DNA of 64,000 nucleotides from Hexactinellida sp. DTS-2022 (GCA_028753945.1 JAPNXP010000017.1:310001-374000), one strand, 5' to 3'; numbered from the stretch's first letter, positions 11,782 through 22,640 are shown. Numbers and translations: made by a program. Notes: a model not told the origin generated them from the sequence alone.

Positions 11782-11872
11782 AACACTAATTTGAATATTT
11801 AGATATGGGTCTTTTATATAATTATTTATATACAATGTAAAGAAATTTATATCATTTAACAAATAAGTAGCC

Positions 11873-11897
11873 CCGTGACCTATTACGTAGGTCACGG
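11873..11897. repeat. Short perfect stem-loop
   Basis: CCGTGACCTA and TAGGTCACGG pair perfectly around TTACG. It lies in the 5' part of hAT element 1. Role unknown. Confidence 0.6.
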
Positions 11898-12364
11898 TAA
11901 TCCTTTCGGAGTATAGCTGCATTGTGTAGGAATTTTAGACGTTGAAATTTCAAAAACACTGCAGAATAAAAACGCATCGTTTAATCAGAGAGATACCAGT
12001 GTTTAATCGGGATAAATAACATGTATAGCAGCAACTTTACATGTTTGTATGTACGTTACGTTGGAAACGCAACAGATACTTCATAATTGTATATAATGAG
12101 TTTCAAGATTTATCCCGGCCCCGGTCCGGTCCCGGCCAAAAATATTCCATCCCGGCCCCAGTAGAATTCGGCCCCCGGTCGATCCCTACCTAAGGGGCTC
12201 TGGTGGATTCTGGCACCTATATGTACCACAGTCCACAGTGGCACGAAACAGCCCAAACCTGGAACTAGGCATTTAGATTGCAGATAACATTATAAACTAT
12301 ATTATTGACCTATGGGAAATCGACCCGAAGGAATCATTTGGTGTAATCAGAATTATTCTATCGT

Positions 12365-12706
12365 TTCAGGTGTGAGATTTATGACGTCATTGTCACATTT
12401 CGAGAACCCTGAAAATTCACTTAATCTCACATAATTCGCGCCCTCTAAGAGATAAAATATGAAAATCTAATAGAACATGTACATTAATGATGCGGACACG
12501 TTGGTCACACCAGATTGCCACTACGCTTGCTCATTATCGCATGATGACGTAATCACTAAAATTGCACATTGTTAAAATTGACTATTTAGGCCTATTTACG
12601 CTTTATAATCAATGGTAGAAGTATGTAAAGCACACATCAACTGCGAAGCGGTTGGTATGTGGTTGGGTTCTACCGCTAAGCGACCAAGCAAGCGAAACGA
12701 GCTTGT
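12365..12706 (-). repeat. R1 repeat inside Transib-like element 2
   Basis: Reverse orientation: 'tgcggacacgttggtcacac', the 'ggcctatttacg' block, the stem-loop near 12635-12665 and the terminal 'aagcgaaacgagcttgt'. Confidence 0.7.
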
Positions 12707-12768
12707 ATAAATTAAAGTACTTTAAAATTGATAATTTAATCCTATTTATTATGATTAAATTACTAATA

Positions 12769-12952
12769 CAGGTAAACCTCCCAAAGCGGCACCCATCGGG
12801 AGAATGATTTTGTGCCGCTACTCGGAGGTTGCCGCTTTGGGAGGTTGCTCGTAAGGTAAAACTCCCAAAGCGGCACCCATCGGGAGAATGATTTTGTGCC
12901 GCTTCTCGGAGGTTGCCGCTACTCGGAGGTGCCGCTTTGGGAGGTTTACCTG
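12769..12952. mobile_element. TA-target MITE with internal duplication
   Basis: 184 bp. The ends are CAGGTAAACCTCCCAAAG and its inverse, flanked by TA (12767-12768, 12953-12954). The inside contains a roughly 65-bp sequence (gcggcacccatcgggagaat and neighbours) repeated twice. Inserted in Transib-like element 2. Confidence 0.85.
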
Positions 12953-13554
12953 TATTAAAGAACCACAAAATTTTAAATTATATTTTGACAAGCGAAATTT
13001 GGGCAATTTATGTCTGGAATGAAATTGAAATGATCGTAAAAATTTTCAGACCACTTCAGACCACAAGGTGATAGTCTTATCAAATGGAGATATTAAAATA
13101 CTATAAAATAAAACTTGTGTGTAAGTTGACAGAGCGCGACAGATGAAGTTCTTAAGGTTCGAAGTTGTGATAATGCAGAAAATGTTTTTCCAAAAATAGC
13201 GATAGTTACAATGGAAATACAGGTTAGATACTGAGCTATTCTTTTATATCTGCAACATTCCTGCAAAATGTTACTAATTATACAGCCTTGAAATCTTTCA
13301 ATAACATGCTGTCTTTACATTTCACACTATAATCTTATCAAATAATAATTGTGGTTTTTCAATCAATAAATTCCAGTTGAAATTAGTTGTCGTTAAGACG
13401 AGTTTGAAGTCCTATTATTCCAAGAAGCTGTATTGTTTCGAGAAAATTTAAATTCAACCTTAGATATTAGACAATGCTCTATCAGATAAATTACGTTTGG
13501 ATATTTGATAAGATGGTAAAAATATTTCCTAGTTCCAGGGGGTGTGCCACTGTG

Positions 13555-14700
13555 CAGTCAGTGTTTTCCCTAAGCCTTATAACCGGCCGGCTGTCCGGTT
13601 AAAACGCCAATTTGACCAGCCAGCGCCCGATCAAATCGACTCAGAAGCCGCTCAAAATGACTTCCAAAATGTCTTTTGCACCCCTCAAAATCGAAATCAA
13701 GAACATTCACCAGGGATGGAGGAATGGTTTCCCATTTAATTTGAAGGTTGCGTGTAGTATGTAAGCTTAGTATAGGCAAGCATTTTAGAGATTTTAGCGT
13801 GACACCGAAGTTATATTGTATTTAGGTGTTGAAAAAGTGTCGTATTTTCCAGCCGGTGTATTTCCGTTATCTGAAATTAATCGGACGATGAAGCCGGTGC
13901 GAGGCCGGTAGAATGTTGTCCCTAACTTGGCTTAGCGGGGAGCACAGACCACAGGCAAGGGCGGCACTTCTACATGAATACGTGAACAATTAAAGTAGCA
14001 ATCTAGAACTCACACTATTTCACTATTGAATATAAACTTAAGAGGCTGTGTTCTCGGTAGGTTCGCGACGGATGACAACCTCCCAAAAGTTGCAAAGGAA
14101 ATTTGTTATTTAAAATCCAAGAAATGTCAGGTGTGTGTGTGTGTGCGCAGGTCTTTGTCCCTTTATCCTAAAAACTGTCCCTTTATCAGCGGGCGTTTTG
14201 AGGAATAGGATTTTGCCTCGGCAAAATCGAGGCGTCGCTTAGGGATCATTTGCCGAATATACCCCATATAAACTGTATTATAGGACGTCGGCATGCCGAC
14301 TAGCGTTTTTTAAAACTTTAACTTTCTTATATGGAGCATAGAATATTGGGACAAAAGAACTGGAAAAGGGACATATTCCTGTGTGACAGTGTGTGTGTGT
14401 GTGTGTTTGTATGTTTGTTTGTTTGTCGGGATTGTATTAAAGTGATGGTGGAATAGAACAGCATTTATATATAAATTATAAACTAACTTTCTAATGTTAT
14501 AATTGGTAAACTAATGCTATAATAGGTAAACAAGCATGCTGATTTCGGATTTCGAAATTCGCATTTACAAATTTCTAATATGATTATTTATTGTTGTTAT
14601 TTACAATAATAGGTAAACAAATTAATTAAATTCAAAATCAACCTAGAAGTTCGCTTTCAACGGGGTTTATAAGTATAAAACTATGACAAATATTACTAAC
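13555..14700. other. Unassigned DNA with probable hAT remnants and (gt)n runs
   Basis: At 13560 'cagtgttttccctaagcc' looks like a hAT terminus, and 13840-13960 holds 'gccggtgcgaggccggtaga' and 'ttgtccctaac', but no matching inverted end or duplication was found. 14203-14231 contains a short palindrome (gattttgcc/ggcaaaatc). (gt)n tracts lie near 14130 and 14390. No gene. Confidence 0.4.
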
Positions 14701-14719
14701 TATTTAATCAATTGTTTAG

Positions 14720-14990
14720 TGAGCAGTAAGGCCGAGTAACGGCCGTTACCTTGAGGTGCGTAGCATCGATCTGTCGCAAAGCGACCGACACCGAAGGGCT
14801 CATTAAATATAAAAGCTTGCCTGCAATGAACTTACAATGGCGACACGTCCTTTCGAAATGTTGTACGCGGAGAAATTTATTTACAGTATTTGAATTTTGT
14901 CCGACGACGACGGACCAATTTTCCGAATGTGTTCCGGCGTGGCCGCACCAGTTAAAAGTGTTACGGCGGGAATTTAGATTATAACCTGTC
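14720..14990. other. CpG-rich island of unknown origin
   Basis: About 270 bp markedly richer in G+C and CpG than its surroundings (gtaacggccgttac, gcgacacgtcctttcg, gacgacgacggacc, ggccgcaccag). Short open frames exist on both strands but match no family I know. It could be a fragment of a GC-rich TE or a small promoter-like patch. Confidence 0.35.
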
Positions 14991-15229
14991 CGCAATGTGT
15001 ACAGTTGGTACTATAAAATCATTAAGTTATCAAGGAATTGTTTAATTTCGAACAGATAGAGGTAGTATTATAGCAAAGCTGGTAATCCTAAAAAGTGGTA
15101 CGGCGCCTCGGACCACTCTGAAAAGTGATACGGCTTTCCCGTACGAGCCGTACCGGGTATGCCGCCCCTAACTTAGATGTTTAGCCAATCCTACCAAGAT
15201 ATGAAAAATACAGTTAAAATATTGTGAAA

Positions 15230-15382
15230 CTGACATGTTCAACGATATGAATACGATGTAGGATTTTCAAGTCTTTAACAAACTTAACATTACGATTAAA
15301 GTATTTTTAAAGTATTAAAAAAAATCGGTTATTAAACAACAGTACGTATATAACGAGAGTACGTACTAAGCGAGTTCCACTG
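15230..15382. mobile_element. Truncated copy of the 22686-type TA MITE
   Basis: Shares 'gttcaacgatatgaatacga', 'ggttattaaacaacagtacg' and the terminal 'actaagcgagttccactg' with the complete copy at 22686-23130. The left half is missing. Confidence 0.7.
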
Positions 15383-15962
15383 CAGTTCAATTAGCATAAA
15401 AGCAGGTTCATGAGAGATATAATAAATTTGAACTATACTAAATAAATCAAAGGTGAAAAAGCTCGAAAAATTTTAATCAATGCTACCAGTTCATATAGTA
15501 TAGGCCCGAGCCCGGCCTGGTCCGATGGTTAGTAGCTAATTTAATTGATATAATTATAGTAGGATCTAGGATGCCAAGCTAGGTAGTAATAAATTTACAA
15601 CGCATCAGAGAAGTTAACTACTCTAGTGCATTCTAGTTAACTGAGATCAACTACATAACTAGTGTTAAAATAATAGGACACATTTTTGGAAATAACTTTC
15701 GTTATGTGCGTAATAAATAATATTTTCGCAAAGATGTTACACTATGTGTTGTATACTTTTATATTAAATTTACTAAAACGAGTCAATTTTGTTTAAGTTG
15801 TTATTAAAGAGGTTGCCATGATGTGATACAATATTTGGTTGAAAAACCAATAAAACCCATGTCTATGCCAAATTACACCTACATACCAAATTATAGCCTC
15901 TAGTGCGTATGATCTTTCCAATTAATTTTGGACAAGCTCACAAAACACAAAACAATTAAGTT
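15383..15962. other. Unassigned DNA with a possible RTE-like tail
   Basis: About 15840-15962 resembles 1740-1870 (aatagctc/tagcctc, 'ctttccaattaattttggac', 'caaaacaattaagttt') and may be another truncated retroelement tail. The remainder shows nothing. Confidence 0.35.
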
Positions 15963-16979
15963 TCACTGTGCCGACTACTATGCAGTGGGCCACTATTGAA
16001 ATCACTGCATCTATTATTATTTCTTCGTAGACGGTGTAGTGGACAACATAATAGATTAAGAACTAAACATGGCATGTAGGTGCTGAGAAAGAGTCTATTT
16101 TTGCATCAGGGAAAACGAAATTTGATCAAATAAAAATAATTTTAATAAATATTTAATCTAATTATGGCTCATAAAATGAAATAATTAATAGTGAGAATGA
16201 TAAAAATTTACATGTATGGATAGAGAATTTGATTTTACACATTTTGGCTGGTAACGAATTAAAATCTGTCCGTAGTTTCTGCGATAATTGGGGTGCCAAT
16301 CTCCTGTTTTCCTCACACTTCAGATTCAGTAAAACCATTAAAACTAATTATATTGTTTCAACTTGTAATAATATAATGAATCAACTTGTTAAATCTTGCG
16401 ACAATTATATTGATTCAACATGTGAATTCGTGATGCCTTGATTCTATTAAATTTTAGTATTTCTATACAATGGATTATGACTAACTACAGTAAAACCTTC
16501 AATTAGGGAACACTTTGAGGGCTGCTGAAAAGTGTTCCTGATATCGAGGTGTTCCTTGATAAAAGGTCTGCCATTTAGCCTCTAGTCATAAACTTTATGA
16601 GGTGTATGAATGTGTGTTTGTAAAGATGCGCAAGATGTACTACAGTGAAATGTGATAATGAATGTTTTAATCAAATACATAATCAAATTTTATTAACCAT
16701 CTTCAGTATCACACACATCATTAACTACATATGTACGTACACATTTAACGGTTCTGTGTTATTAAATGTAATAAGTAGCCCAATTGGTTAAACTTTGACA
16801 AGAATAAGACATTGCTGTGACATGTGGCAAAGCTTTTCTACAGAATGCAGAATTCTCGTCCAAGGAAATTTTGTACATGGAAATTTTGTACACGGAAATT
16901 TCGTCATAAAATATTTAAAATCTGACATATGTAAAGTTTAATAAATTTGAAATAAAGTTAGTATGAAGGAATGAATAAG

Positions 16980-17121
16980 CAGGGCCGGGGCCACCGGGGG
17001 TGTCCTGGGTGTCTGGACACCCACTGTCTCAAGGAAATGAAGCGGTGCTTGGACAGTGACACCCACTAGACTATACAGTGACACCCACTACACCCACACC
17101 TCATAATACGTGGCGCCGGCA
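16980..17121. mobile_element. Decayed hAT MITE
   Basis: Begins CAGGGCCGGGGCCAC and ends GTGGCGCCGGCA, an imperfect inverse. The interior repeats 'gtgacacccacta'. The flanks (gaatgaataag / caatgataag) may be a blurred duplication. Confidence 0.4.
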
Positions 17122-17235
17122 ATGATAAGTATCTATGAATGTATACGAAATATGGAATCCATTAAAATTCAAAATCGTAACTTATCTCTCAATGGATCAA
17201 GATTTACATAATTTGGAACAAGATGTAAAAGCCTC

Positions 17236-17583
17236 TCATCTCGTGCGATACATTATTTTAATCTTGTTGGCACTACTCCAGCCTCCCATTTGATAAGTTT
17301 TGCTACCTGAAAAAGCCTGGTCACTCTGTATATACTTCAAAAACTTGCATAATGAAGGGTGAAGTGAAGAAAAACTTGATTTCATTGTATTATGGCAACC
17401 CTCAACTGAGTTGTTTGTTCTCGAAAGTCTGAGGTTCATCCTTCCATACATGTTGCAAATGCGTATGGGATAAATCGGTGTTTTGTGAGTTTGATCTGCC
17501 AATTTTTTCCCAATATGTTGCAACATTAATTGCAGTATCTGGGAAATTCTGCATGAGCAAATTGAAACAATTAGTAACTTCAT
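17236..17583 (-). pseudogene. MULE transposase fragment
   Basis: A 115-codon frame with RTNNSVEGCHNTMKSSF and HPSLCKFLKYI, the conserved stretch downstream of the catalytic core in animal MULE (FLYWCH-associated) transposases, usually RTNN..EG.H. No start region, zinc finger or catalytic Asp is present. It is a broken internal piece of a nested MULE. Confidence 0.6.
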
Positions 17584-18790
17584 TTTATGGAACTAATGCC
17601 AAATTGGTAGCATCTTTATCCAAGTTGCAAATTTTCTATCATTAAAGTATTGAGTTACTAAGCCTTCGGATTGAACCTAATTTAAGGTGTGTATAATATA
17701 CAGATGCATGATATCAGGACACACTGCGAAGACTTAATTCCATGGACGAGATTTCCATATGACGAAAATTTAGGGACGAAATTTCCGTGGATAAAATTTC
17801 CATGGACGAGATTTCCGAATACGTTTTCTACAATATGTCCATAAACAACACTCTCAGTACTGCTGATTGAATGTAGGACACTAGGATTGTGAATCGCATA
17901 TATCTGAGCATGTTTAGGCTCTGATAACATCCTTGTCAGAAGGCACTCAAGGTTCCGGACCTCCGGTAAGTCCTGAGAAGTCTCATCCAGGGTGATTTCC
18001 TGAACTAAGTGATTCTTAAAATAACATGTTAATTGGGTAAATGGCTTCCTTTTCATATAAATAACTGCCATTTCAATAATCAGTGATGTAAAGAACAAAA
18101 TAAACATCGGTAATACTGATCCCCAAAAACTGTGAACCAGATATATATAGCCCACTGAATATCATATTGACCCCCACAAATATCATAAATATCTACGTAT
18201 GTTCCTTATTGAGAGGTCCATCTAAATGGCTAAGTGATATTCAAACACAAAAGTTGTTCCCTGATACTACATGGAGGTGTACCTTAATGGAGGGAGGTAT
18301 CAATGTTAAAGCATAGGGGGAAAAAATCGGGACTTAAAAAAAGTGTCTACTAGGCGGAGTTGTTCCCTAATGGAGGTTTTACTGTATAATAAATACAGGA
18401 ATTAGTTTAGACTTAATTACATTAACTGTGGGTAATATTGCAAAAAGAATCATTCTCAAAGTTGGTCTAAGATAGAAACAAACTTCCAATTTATGAAATG
18501 TTCTTTATGGAATGTAACACATATACTAACGGGTATTGACACATTGAGATTATGATAACATCGTCAAAAAAAACAATTTTAGGATTTTGAAATCTCGAAA
18601 GTATTGGTCGGAGTAGTGATCACCCAACATGTATTAAAAAAACGCTGACTGATCAGCTATTATATGAATACTCTAACAGGAATAATTCTGAAATGAAGTG
18701 GGTTAAAAGTATAATTCCAACGAACTAAGGGTCGTTAACTTCAAAAACACCTTTCCAAAATAGTCTAGCACCTTTATAGTGATGATTACA

Positions 18791-18909
18791 TAAAAAATCT
18801 AAAATTCAGCTGTGCCGACATTCTTTTGGAGGCACTATCAATCAACCAACCACATAGATATAGTGACTCAAAGGAACATGCTGTCAGCCAGCTGTAATTG
18901 TAGATTTTA
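18791..18909. repeat. Decayed H-unit terminal hairpin
   Basis: Arms 'atctaaaattcagctgtgcc' and 'ctgtaattgtagat' with 'ggcactatcaa' and 'atatagtgac' inside. More mutated than the copies in the main array. Confidence 0.7.
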
Positions 18910-18970
18910 ATATAGATTGTTGTATCTCAAAATTTTCTAAGAATATGGAATAGTTACATTGATGTACGTA

Positions 18971-20034
18971 CAGTAGAGTTGCTTTATTAGCTACTCCCCT
19001 ATTAGCAACATTCATCTATTAGCAACCAATCTACTGGTCCCGATCAAAAGCATGGGCAAATCTATACAGTCAAGTTCCCCTATTAGAAACTCGATTAATA
19101 GCAATATTCGTTTATTAGCAAACTCTTTTCTGGTGCCGTGTCGATCTGTTCCTCTATAAGCAACTCAAAGTTGCAAATAGTCAAACAACAATTACATTAC
19201 TACACAAATAATATTAATAATGATTTACTATAAAAATTAGCACGTACCATACGCATTGTGTCTACATATTTAGGTTGGTCATGTGACTTGATAATTTTCC
19301 AAGTAGGACTTCCTCAATAAATATATGCTCTCATGATCTCAACACTTTAAATTATTTTTATCTAATATTTATCTTTTAATTTTCAAAATGTTTTAATACT
19401 CAAAGTGGCGTCTCTGTTACATACCTTTCACGGTCCATAGCCCCTTTTCACCATTCTCCAAGAAAACTGTGTGCTCTTATGAAACCATTAGCTCAGTGGT
19501 TCCCAACCTTTCCAAAAAAAGTCAGGATATTATCCCTCTAAGCTATTATTTTGCTAAAAGTCCCCCAGGATTACAATGTAGAATTTTGGTATGGAAATAA
19601 CTGAAAAACTAAGTGAATTATAAATAATACTGTCAATGAGAACTGTCAATATAATTAATGCAAGGTATTTTTAATTACTTAGTGATTAAATCATTCAGTG
19701 TGTGACAAAGTAATCCAGAAAATTTCATTAATATATCTAAGTATACCTATGTAAATTCCTCCCCGAGGATGGCCAAATTCCTCCACAGGGAGGAATTCCT
19801 CCCAGGTTGGGAACCACTGCATTAGCTGATCATAAAATACCGTGAGGATGCGGATAATATGTATTTTCATTAGAATTTCTAGTACTTACTATATTAATTG
19901 AGAGAATGAAAATTACGAATAACTACGTAAATCATGTTTTACTCATTTTAAAGAAAATTTTCATATTAGCAACTTCGCCAATTAGCAACTATTTCTGCAA
20001 CAAAACACGAGTTGCTATTAAAGCAACTCCACTG
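18971..20034. mobile_element. TA-target element with TTGCT-rich ends
   Basis: The ends are CAGTAGAGTTGCTTTATTAG and, inverted, CAGTGGAGTTGCTTTAATAG, flanked by TA (18969-18970, 20035-20036). Subterminal 'attagcaac' motifs repeat. A second terminus-like sequence (cagtcaagttcccctattag) at 19071 suggests a partial internal duplication. It hosts a hAT MITE. Confidence 0.8.
19494..19819. mobile_element. hAT MITE (CAGTGGTTCCCAACCT ends)
   Basis: 326 bp. The termini CAGTGGTTCCCAACCT and AGGTTGGGAACCACTG are inverted, flanked by exact 8-bp duplications CATTAGCT (19486-19493 and 19820-19827). This terminus is widespread among animal hAT elements (Charlie-like). No coding capacity. Confidence 0.92.
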
Positions 20035-20896
20035 TATACACTAATTATTAAAAAATATTGATTACTTCGAGCTAGTAACTTAATTCCGAGAGGATTAAAT
20101 TTAATTAAGTAAAACTGATACATATAATGGATATGTAGATTAATTTCGTAATGAGTTCACCTCTATGTATGGCGGATTTAATCTATTTATTTACTTTTTC
20201 GTAATTGATGATATAATAGATATCAAATTAGGTACATAATTTGTAGATTTTATATATTGCAAGTTTTTCTTTTAGATACGTCAGAGTCGAATTAGAATGT
20301 GGCTAGAAATTCATACTACTGTACCTATATTCTCTCTAATAGTCCATTAGTTAGCAAAAGACTCAAGATGGACTAGTACAAAGATTTTTCAACACTGCAG
20401 CGGCCGCGGCCGACCTGAATCGTGGTATAACTCGAAAAAATCTTGGGTGCAAATTTCCACCAAGATCGGCCTTAAAAAACACCCTGGACTGGTGTATATA
20501 TATAGTTACATAATACCGAGAATAAACAGTGCATTAGTAATTGTGAGTTCTGATCTTTGGACTAGTCCATATGCAGATAGACCCTAATGTGGACGTTAAA
20601 ATATCGATGCTATATTTAACAATCTCGCAAAAATGGAAATGGAGGACAATTCGAAATTAATACCTAGCGTTACATTAATATAAATTATAGCCTCCGGAAC
20701 GTGGCACAACAGCCCACAACTCAATATATTTTTTATAGAATTCGAGAGTTTGCCATGAAAATCCGAAATATAGTTATTCGTTACTATGTAGCAAGATGCC
20801 TTAAGAGTGAGATGAATTTCCCGAACATTCAACATAGTAACAGAGTTTTAATAGGGGAAACCATTAAGACAATCCACAATGCATTTAACCATCTAA
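20035..20896. other. No recognisable gene
   Basis: AT-rich. A short GC-rich patch at about 20395-20420 (gcagcggccgcggccgacc) resembles a MITE end but has no partner. The 78- and 79-codon frames at 20596-20937 overlap on opposite strands and match nothing. Confidence 0.4.
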
Positions 20897-21006
20897 GGCA
20901 GCGTTTCCCAAATTTTTCAACCGCGGACCCCCTATAACAAATATTAAACACTATGCGAACCCCCTCCCATTACGCGTAATACAAATCTCGAGATTTTGCG
21001 GACCCC
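20897..21006. mobile_element. hAT MITE remnant
   Basis: 'cagcgtttcccaaatttttc' and 'ccgcggaccccctata', with 'tgcggacccctg' at the far end, match the 31684-31814 family. No duplication is retained. Confidence 0.5.
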
Positions 21007-21135
21007 TGATCTAACGGATTCTAATCGATAAATTCGAGTTTAGGAATCAAAGTGTCTAGATTCAGAATAGATACAATAATTATAATGTATAATATATTGA
21101 GTGGATTTCAGTGTTTAATATCTACTATAGTTGAC

Positions 21136-21756
21136 TTATATTGATTTTAGATGATTAAGTGCAGGAGAAGTTTGTTTATTGTTTTGATAATATTTTTGAT
21201 CAAATTTTCCATAAGAATCGCTCGAGGTTGAAGTGTAATTTAAAGGAAGTATAAGATCATTGTTTGTCCATTTTTTTTTTAAGTTATCATGCAATCCATA
21301 ATTAATAGGAAGTGTATTACAAGAATTATTCGTTCTTTCAGGTTGCCAAGATAAACTGTGTCGGTTCCAAGAACGTAATAGTGATAGAGGTGCAATATCG
21401 TTTTTAGCAAAATTCAAATGAAAATCGTTTAAATAAGTAGTATTCTGTGAATGAGAATACAATTTATGAAATGAAGGATGAGAAAATAATTGTGTATTAG
21501 GGAGTCCATAATCTCTCAAAGATGATTTTATCCTTGAACGTATATCTGAAGAAAAAGGAAAATAATTTTCAAAATCTTGCTGATACATGCTCTTTGATTC
21601 TGCATTAATAGGAATAATTTTTACTTTGTCCTCGTACCAATTACCTACCAACACATTTATAGTATATTTTGGTTCGTGTATCCAACCGCTAAATGGCACT
21701 TTATCGTGTGAAAAGCGATTAGAATTGTATATAGAACAAGGAAAAGGGCATACCAT
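21136..21756 (-). CDS. CFAP107: Cilia- and flagella-associated protein 107-like (microtubule inner protein)
   Basis: 206 codons, open from ATG (21756) to stop. The family (human C1orf158/CFAP107) encodes a small microtubule inner protein bound inside axonemal doublets of motile cilia. Conserved points I recognise: EPKYTINVLVGNWYED near the N terminus (family KYS.KVL.GNW.E), YQQDFENYFPFSSD, LRDYGLPN, PLSLLRSWNRHSLSWQPER and the near-terminal LPINYGLHDNL (family TNYGL..L). Length is close to the vertebrate protein (about 190 residues). The frame lacks introns, unlike multi-exon vertebrate homologues, so it is either an intron-poor gene or an old retrocopy; the reading frame is undamaged. An ATTAAA polyadenylation-type hexamer lies about 17 bp past the stop (21114-21119). 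All neighbours are transposons, and promoter elements are not apparent. Confidence 0.8.
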   Translation of the reverse strand: MVCPFPCSIYNSNRFSHDKVPFSGWIHEPKYTINVLVGNWYEDKVKIIPINAESKSMYQQDFENYFPFSSDIRSRIKSSLRDYGLPNTQLFSHPSFHKLYSHSQNTTYLNDFHLNFAKNDIAPLSLLRSWNRHSLSWQPERTNNSCNTLPINYGLHDNLKKKWTNNDLILPLNYTSTSSDSYGKFDQKYYQNNKQTSPALNHLKSI

Positions 21757-21952
21757 TGAAAAAGAAATCTATTAATTCGAACCGTGTAAAACAGGTAAAT
21801 ATACAAAATAATATTGCAATATTGTAACTCGTCCAACAGAAACATATTATCAATTTAATTACCAATTAAATAAGGAGATAAATAAAGGCGCTAATATATT
21901 TCTAATTCCTTTCATTAAGTTTTGACCACAGATAGTCATCGTGGGTTTTCTG

Positions 21953-22640
21953 ATACTAGCGCGATACGCTTTCTAGGTCGCTTCGCGGCAGAACACAACC
22001 ACACAGGAACCGCTTCGCGGTTTGTGTGTGGTTTATTCTTCGAACATTAATAAAAAGCGAAATAGGCCAAAAAATAGACTAATGTCAAATTTTTATGACT
22101 ACGTCATAATTTGATAATGAGTAGCATATTTATAATGTGGTGTGACCAAAATGTCCCGGTCATTAATGTACGTACAGGTTTTATTATTTTTTGAGATTTT
22201 TTAATCTTAATTATAGGGTACGAATTTTGTGCGATCAAATGACTTTTGGTACTTCTCAAAATGGGAGAATGATGTCATGACCAGGGTTTTATCCAGGAGC
22301 GCGCCATACGCCTAGAGGCGTATAAATTGGGAAATGTTTGCGTTTAGGAGCGCGAAAACTGCCGAAAGTCCTCATAGAGTAATACAAAACTAACCTTTTA
22401 TGCGTATAAAATTCATACTATAGTGACCTTAGGACAGCTAGGAATGTTCAATTCTACTCCTGTATAATACCCTGGTCAAGACTCATAACGTGGCGGAGTG
22501 TGAGAAATTTCCAGTGGAAACCGCAACTTGTTGTCGGCTATCAAAAGTTACCTCTATATGCCAGAAATAAAATTTAGAAACCGGCCAGTTTCTTCAATCA
22601 ACTCGGAACATACAACAAATACGTAGTAATACAAATTATT
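21953..22640 (+). repeat. R1 repeat, copy 3 (split by a hAT MITE)
   Basis: Starts ACTAGCGCGATACGC, with the stem-loop near 21998-22035, 'ataggccaaaaaatag', 'gtgtgaccaaaatgtcccgg', and the tail 'cttcaatcaactcggaacat' after the insertion at 22282-22474. Confidence 0.75.
22282..22474. mobile_element. hAT MITE with CAGGAGCGCGCC subterminal
   Basis: 193 bp. Left CAGGGTTTTATCCAGGAG, right inverted CAGGGTATTATACAGGAG. The flanks GTCATGAC (22274-22281) and GTCAAGAC (22475-22482) agree at 7 of 8. Related in style to 43415-43599. Confidence 0.85.

Larger units (their letters stand above)
6781..12188 (-). mobile_element. hAT element 1 (BED-finger type)
   Basis: Termini begin TAGGGATCGACCGGG on both ends (15 bp identical), followed by GC-rich 'ccggcccc' subterminal sequence. 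They are flanked by exact 8-bp duplications CCTAAGGG (6773-6780 and 12189-12196). It contains a decayed transposase on the minus strand (7031-9062), a roughly 2.3-kb block of H-unit repeats (about 9081-11410) and a further AT-rich part. The intact duplication together with a broken gene means an old but otherwise complete insertion. Confidence 0.93.
12234..13554 (-). mobile_element. Non-autonomous Transib-like element 2 (CACAGTG ends)
   Basis: 1321 bp, opposite orientation to element 1. The left end is CACAGTGGCAC with CCTGGAACTAGG 17 bp after the heptamer; the right end, inverted, is CACAGTGGCAC with CCTGGAACTAGG 8 bp after it. It is flanked by exact 5-bp duplications CAGTC (12229-12233 and 13555-13559). 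It carries R1 (12365-12706) and a nested MITE (12769-12952). No transposase frame. It begins about 45 bp beyond the right end of hAT element 1. Confidence 0.75.
16850..17815 (-). mobile_element. MULE remnant 3 (nested)
   Basis: The left edge (about 16855-16910) and the right edge (about 17745-17815) are inverted relatives, both made of tandem 'ggaaattt(t/c)gt' motifs around TCGTCCA. Between them lies a MULE transposase fragment. A 9-10 bp target duplication is not clear, so the limits are approximate. Confidence 0.55.
16488..18384. mobile_element. TA-target DNA element (pogo/Tigger-like ends)
   Basis: 1897 bp. The left end is CAGTAAAACCTTCAATTAGG and the right, inverted, CAGTAAAACCTCCATTAGGG, both flanked by TA (16486-16487, 18385-18386). 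The interior carries MULE sequence rather than a recognisable pogo transposase, so this is probably a non-autonomous element enlarged by insertions. A 157-codon minus-strand frame at 17682-18155 is not recognised. Confidence 0.85.
15963..18909 (+). repeat. H-unit copy interrupted by a DNA transposon
   Basis: The first part (15963-16487) has the palindromic module, 'cgtagacggtg', 'ggcatgtaggtgc' and 'ttgtttcaacttgtaataat'. The second part (about 18440-18909) has 'agatagaaacaaacttccaa', 'gatcacccaaca', 'actaagggtcg' and the terminal hairpin. Together they make one array-type unit split by the element at 16488-18384. Confidence 0.65.

Noticed and set aside
12609..13006. Open frames with repeated NLREAAQNHSPDGCRFG-like sequence
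   Set aside because: They fall across the internal duplication of the MITE at 12769-12952.
13560..13960. hAT element with CAGTGTTTTCCCTAAG start
   Set aside because: The candidate second end (ttgtccctaacttggc) is in the same, not inverted, orientation, and no 8-bp duplication was found.
14708..14995. 95-codon and 77-codon opposing frames as a gene
   Set aside because: Overlapping on both strands within a CpG-rich patch, where stop codons are rarer; no motif recognised.
17682..18155. 157-codon minus-strand frame as a possible gene
   Set aside because: No family recognised, part of it overlaps the MULE 3 terminal repeats, and it lies inside a TA-target element; not supported as a gene.
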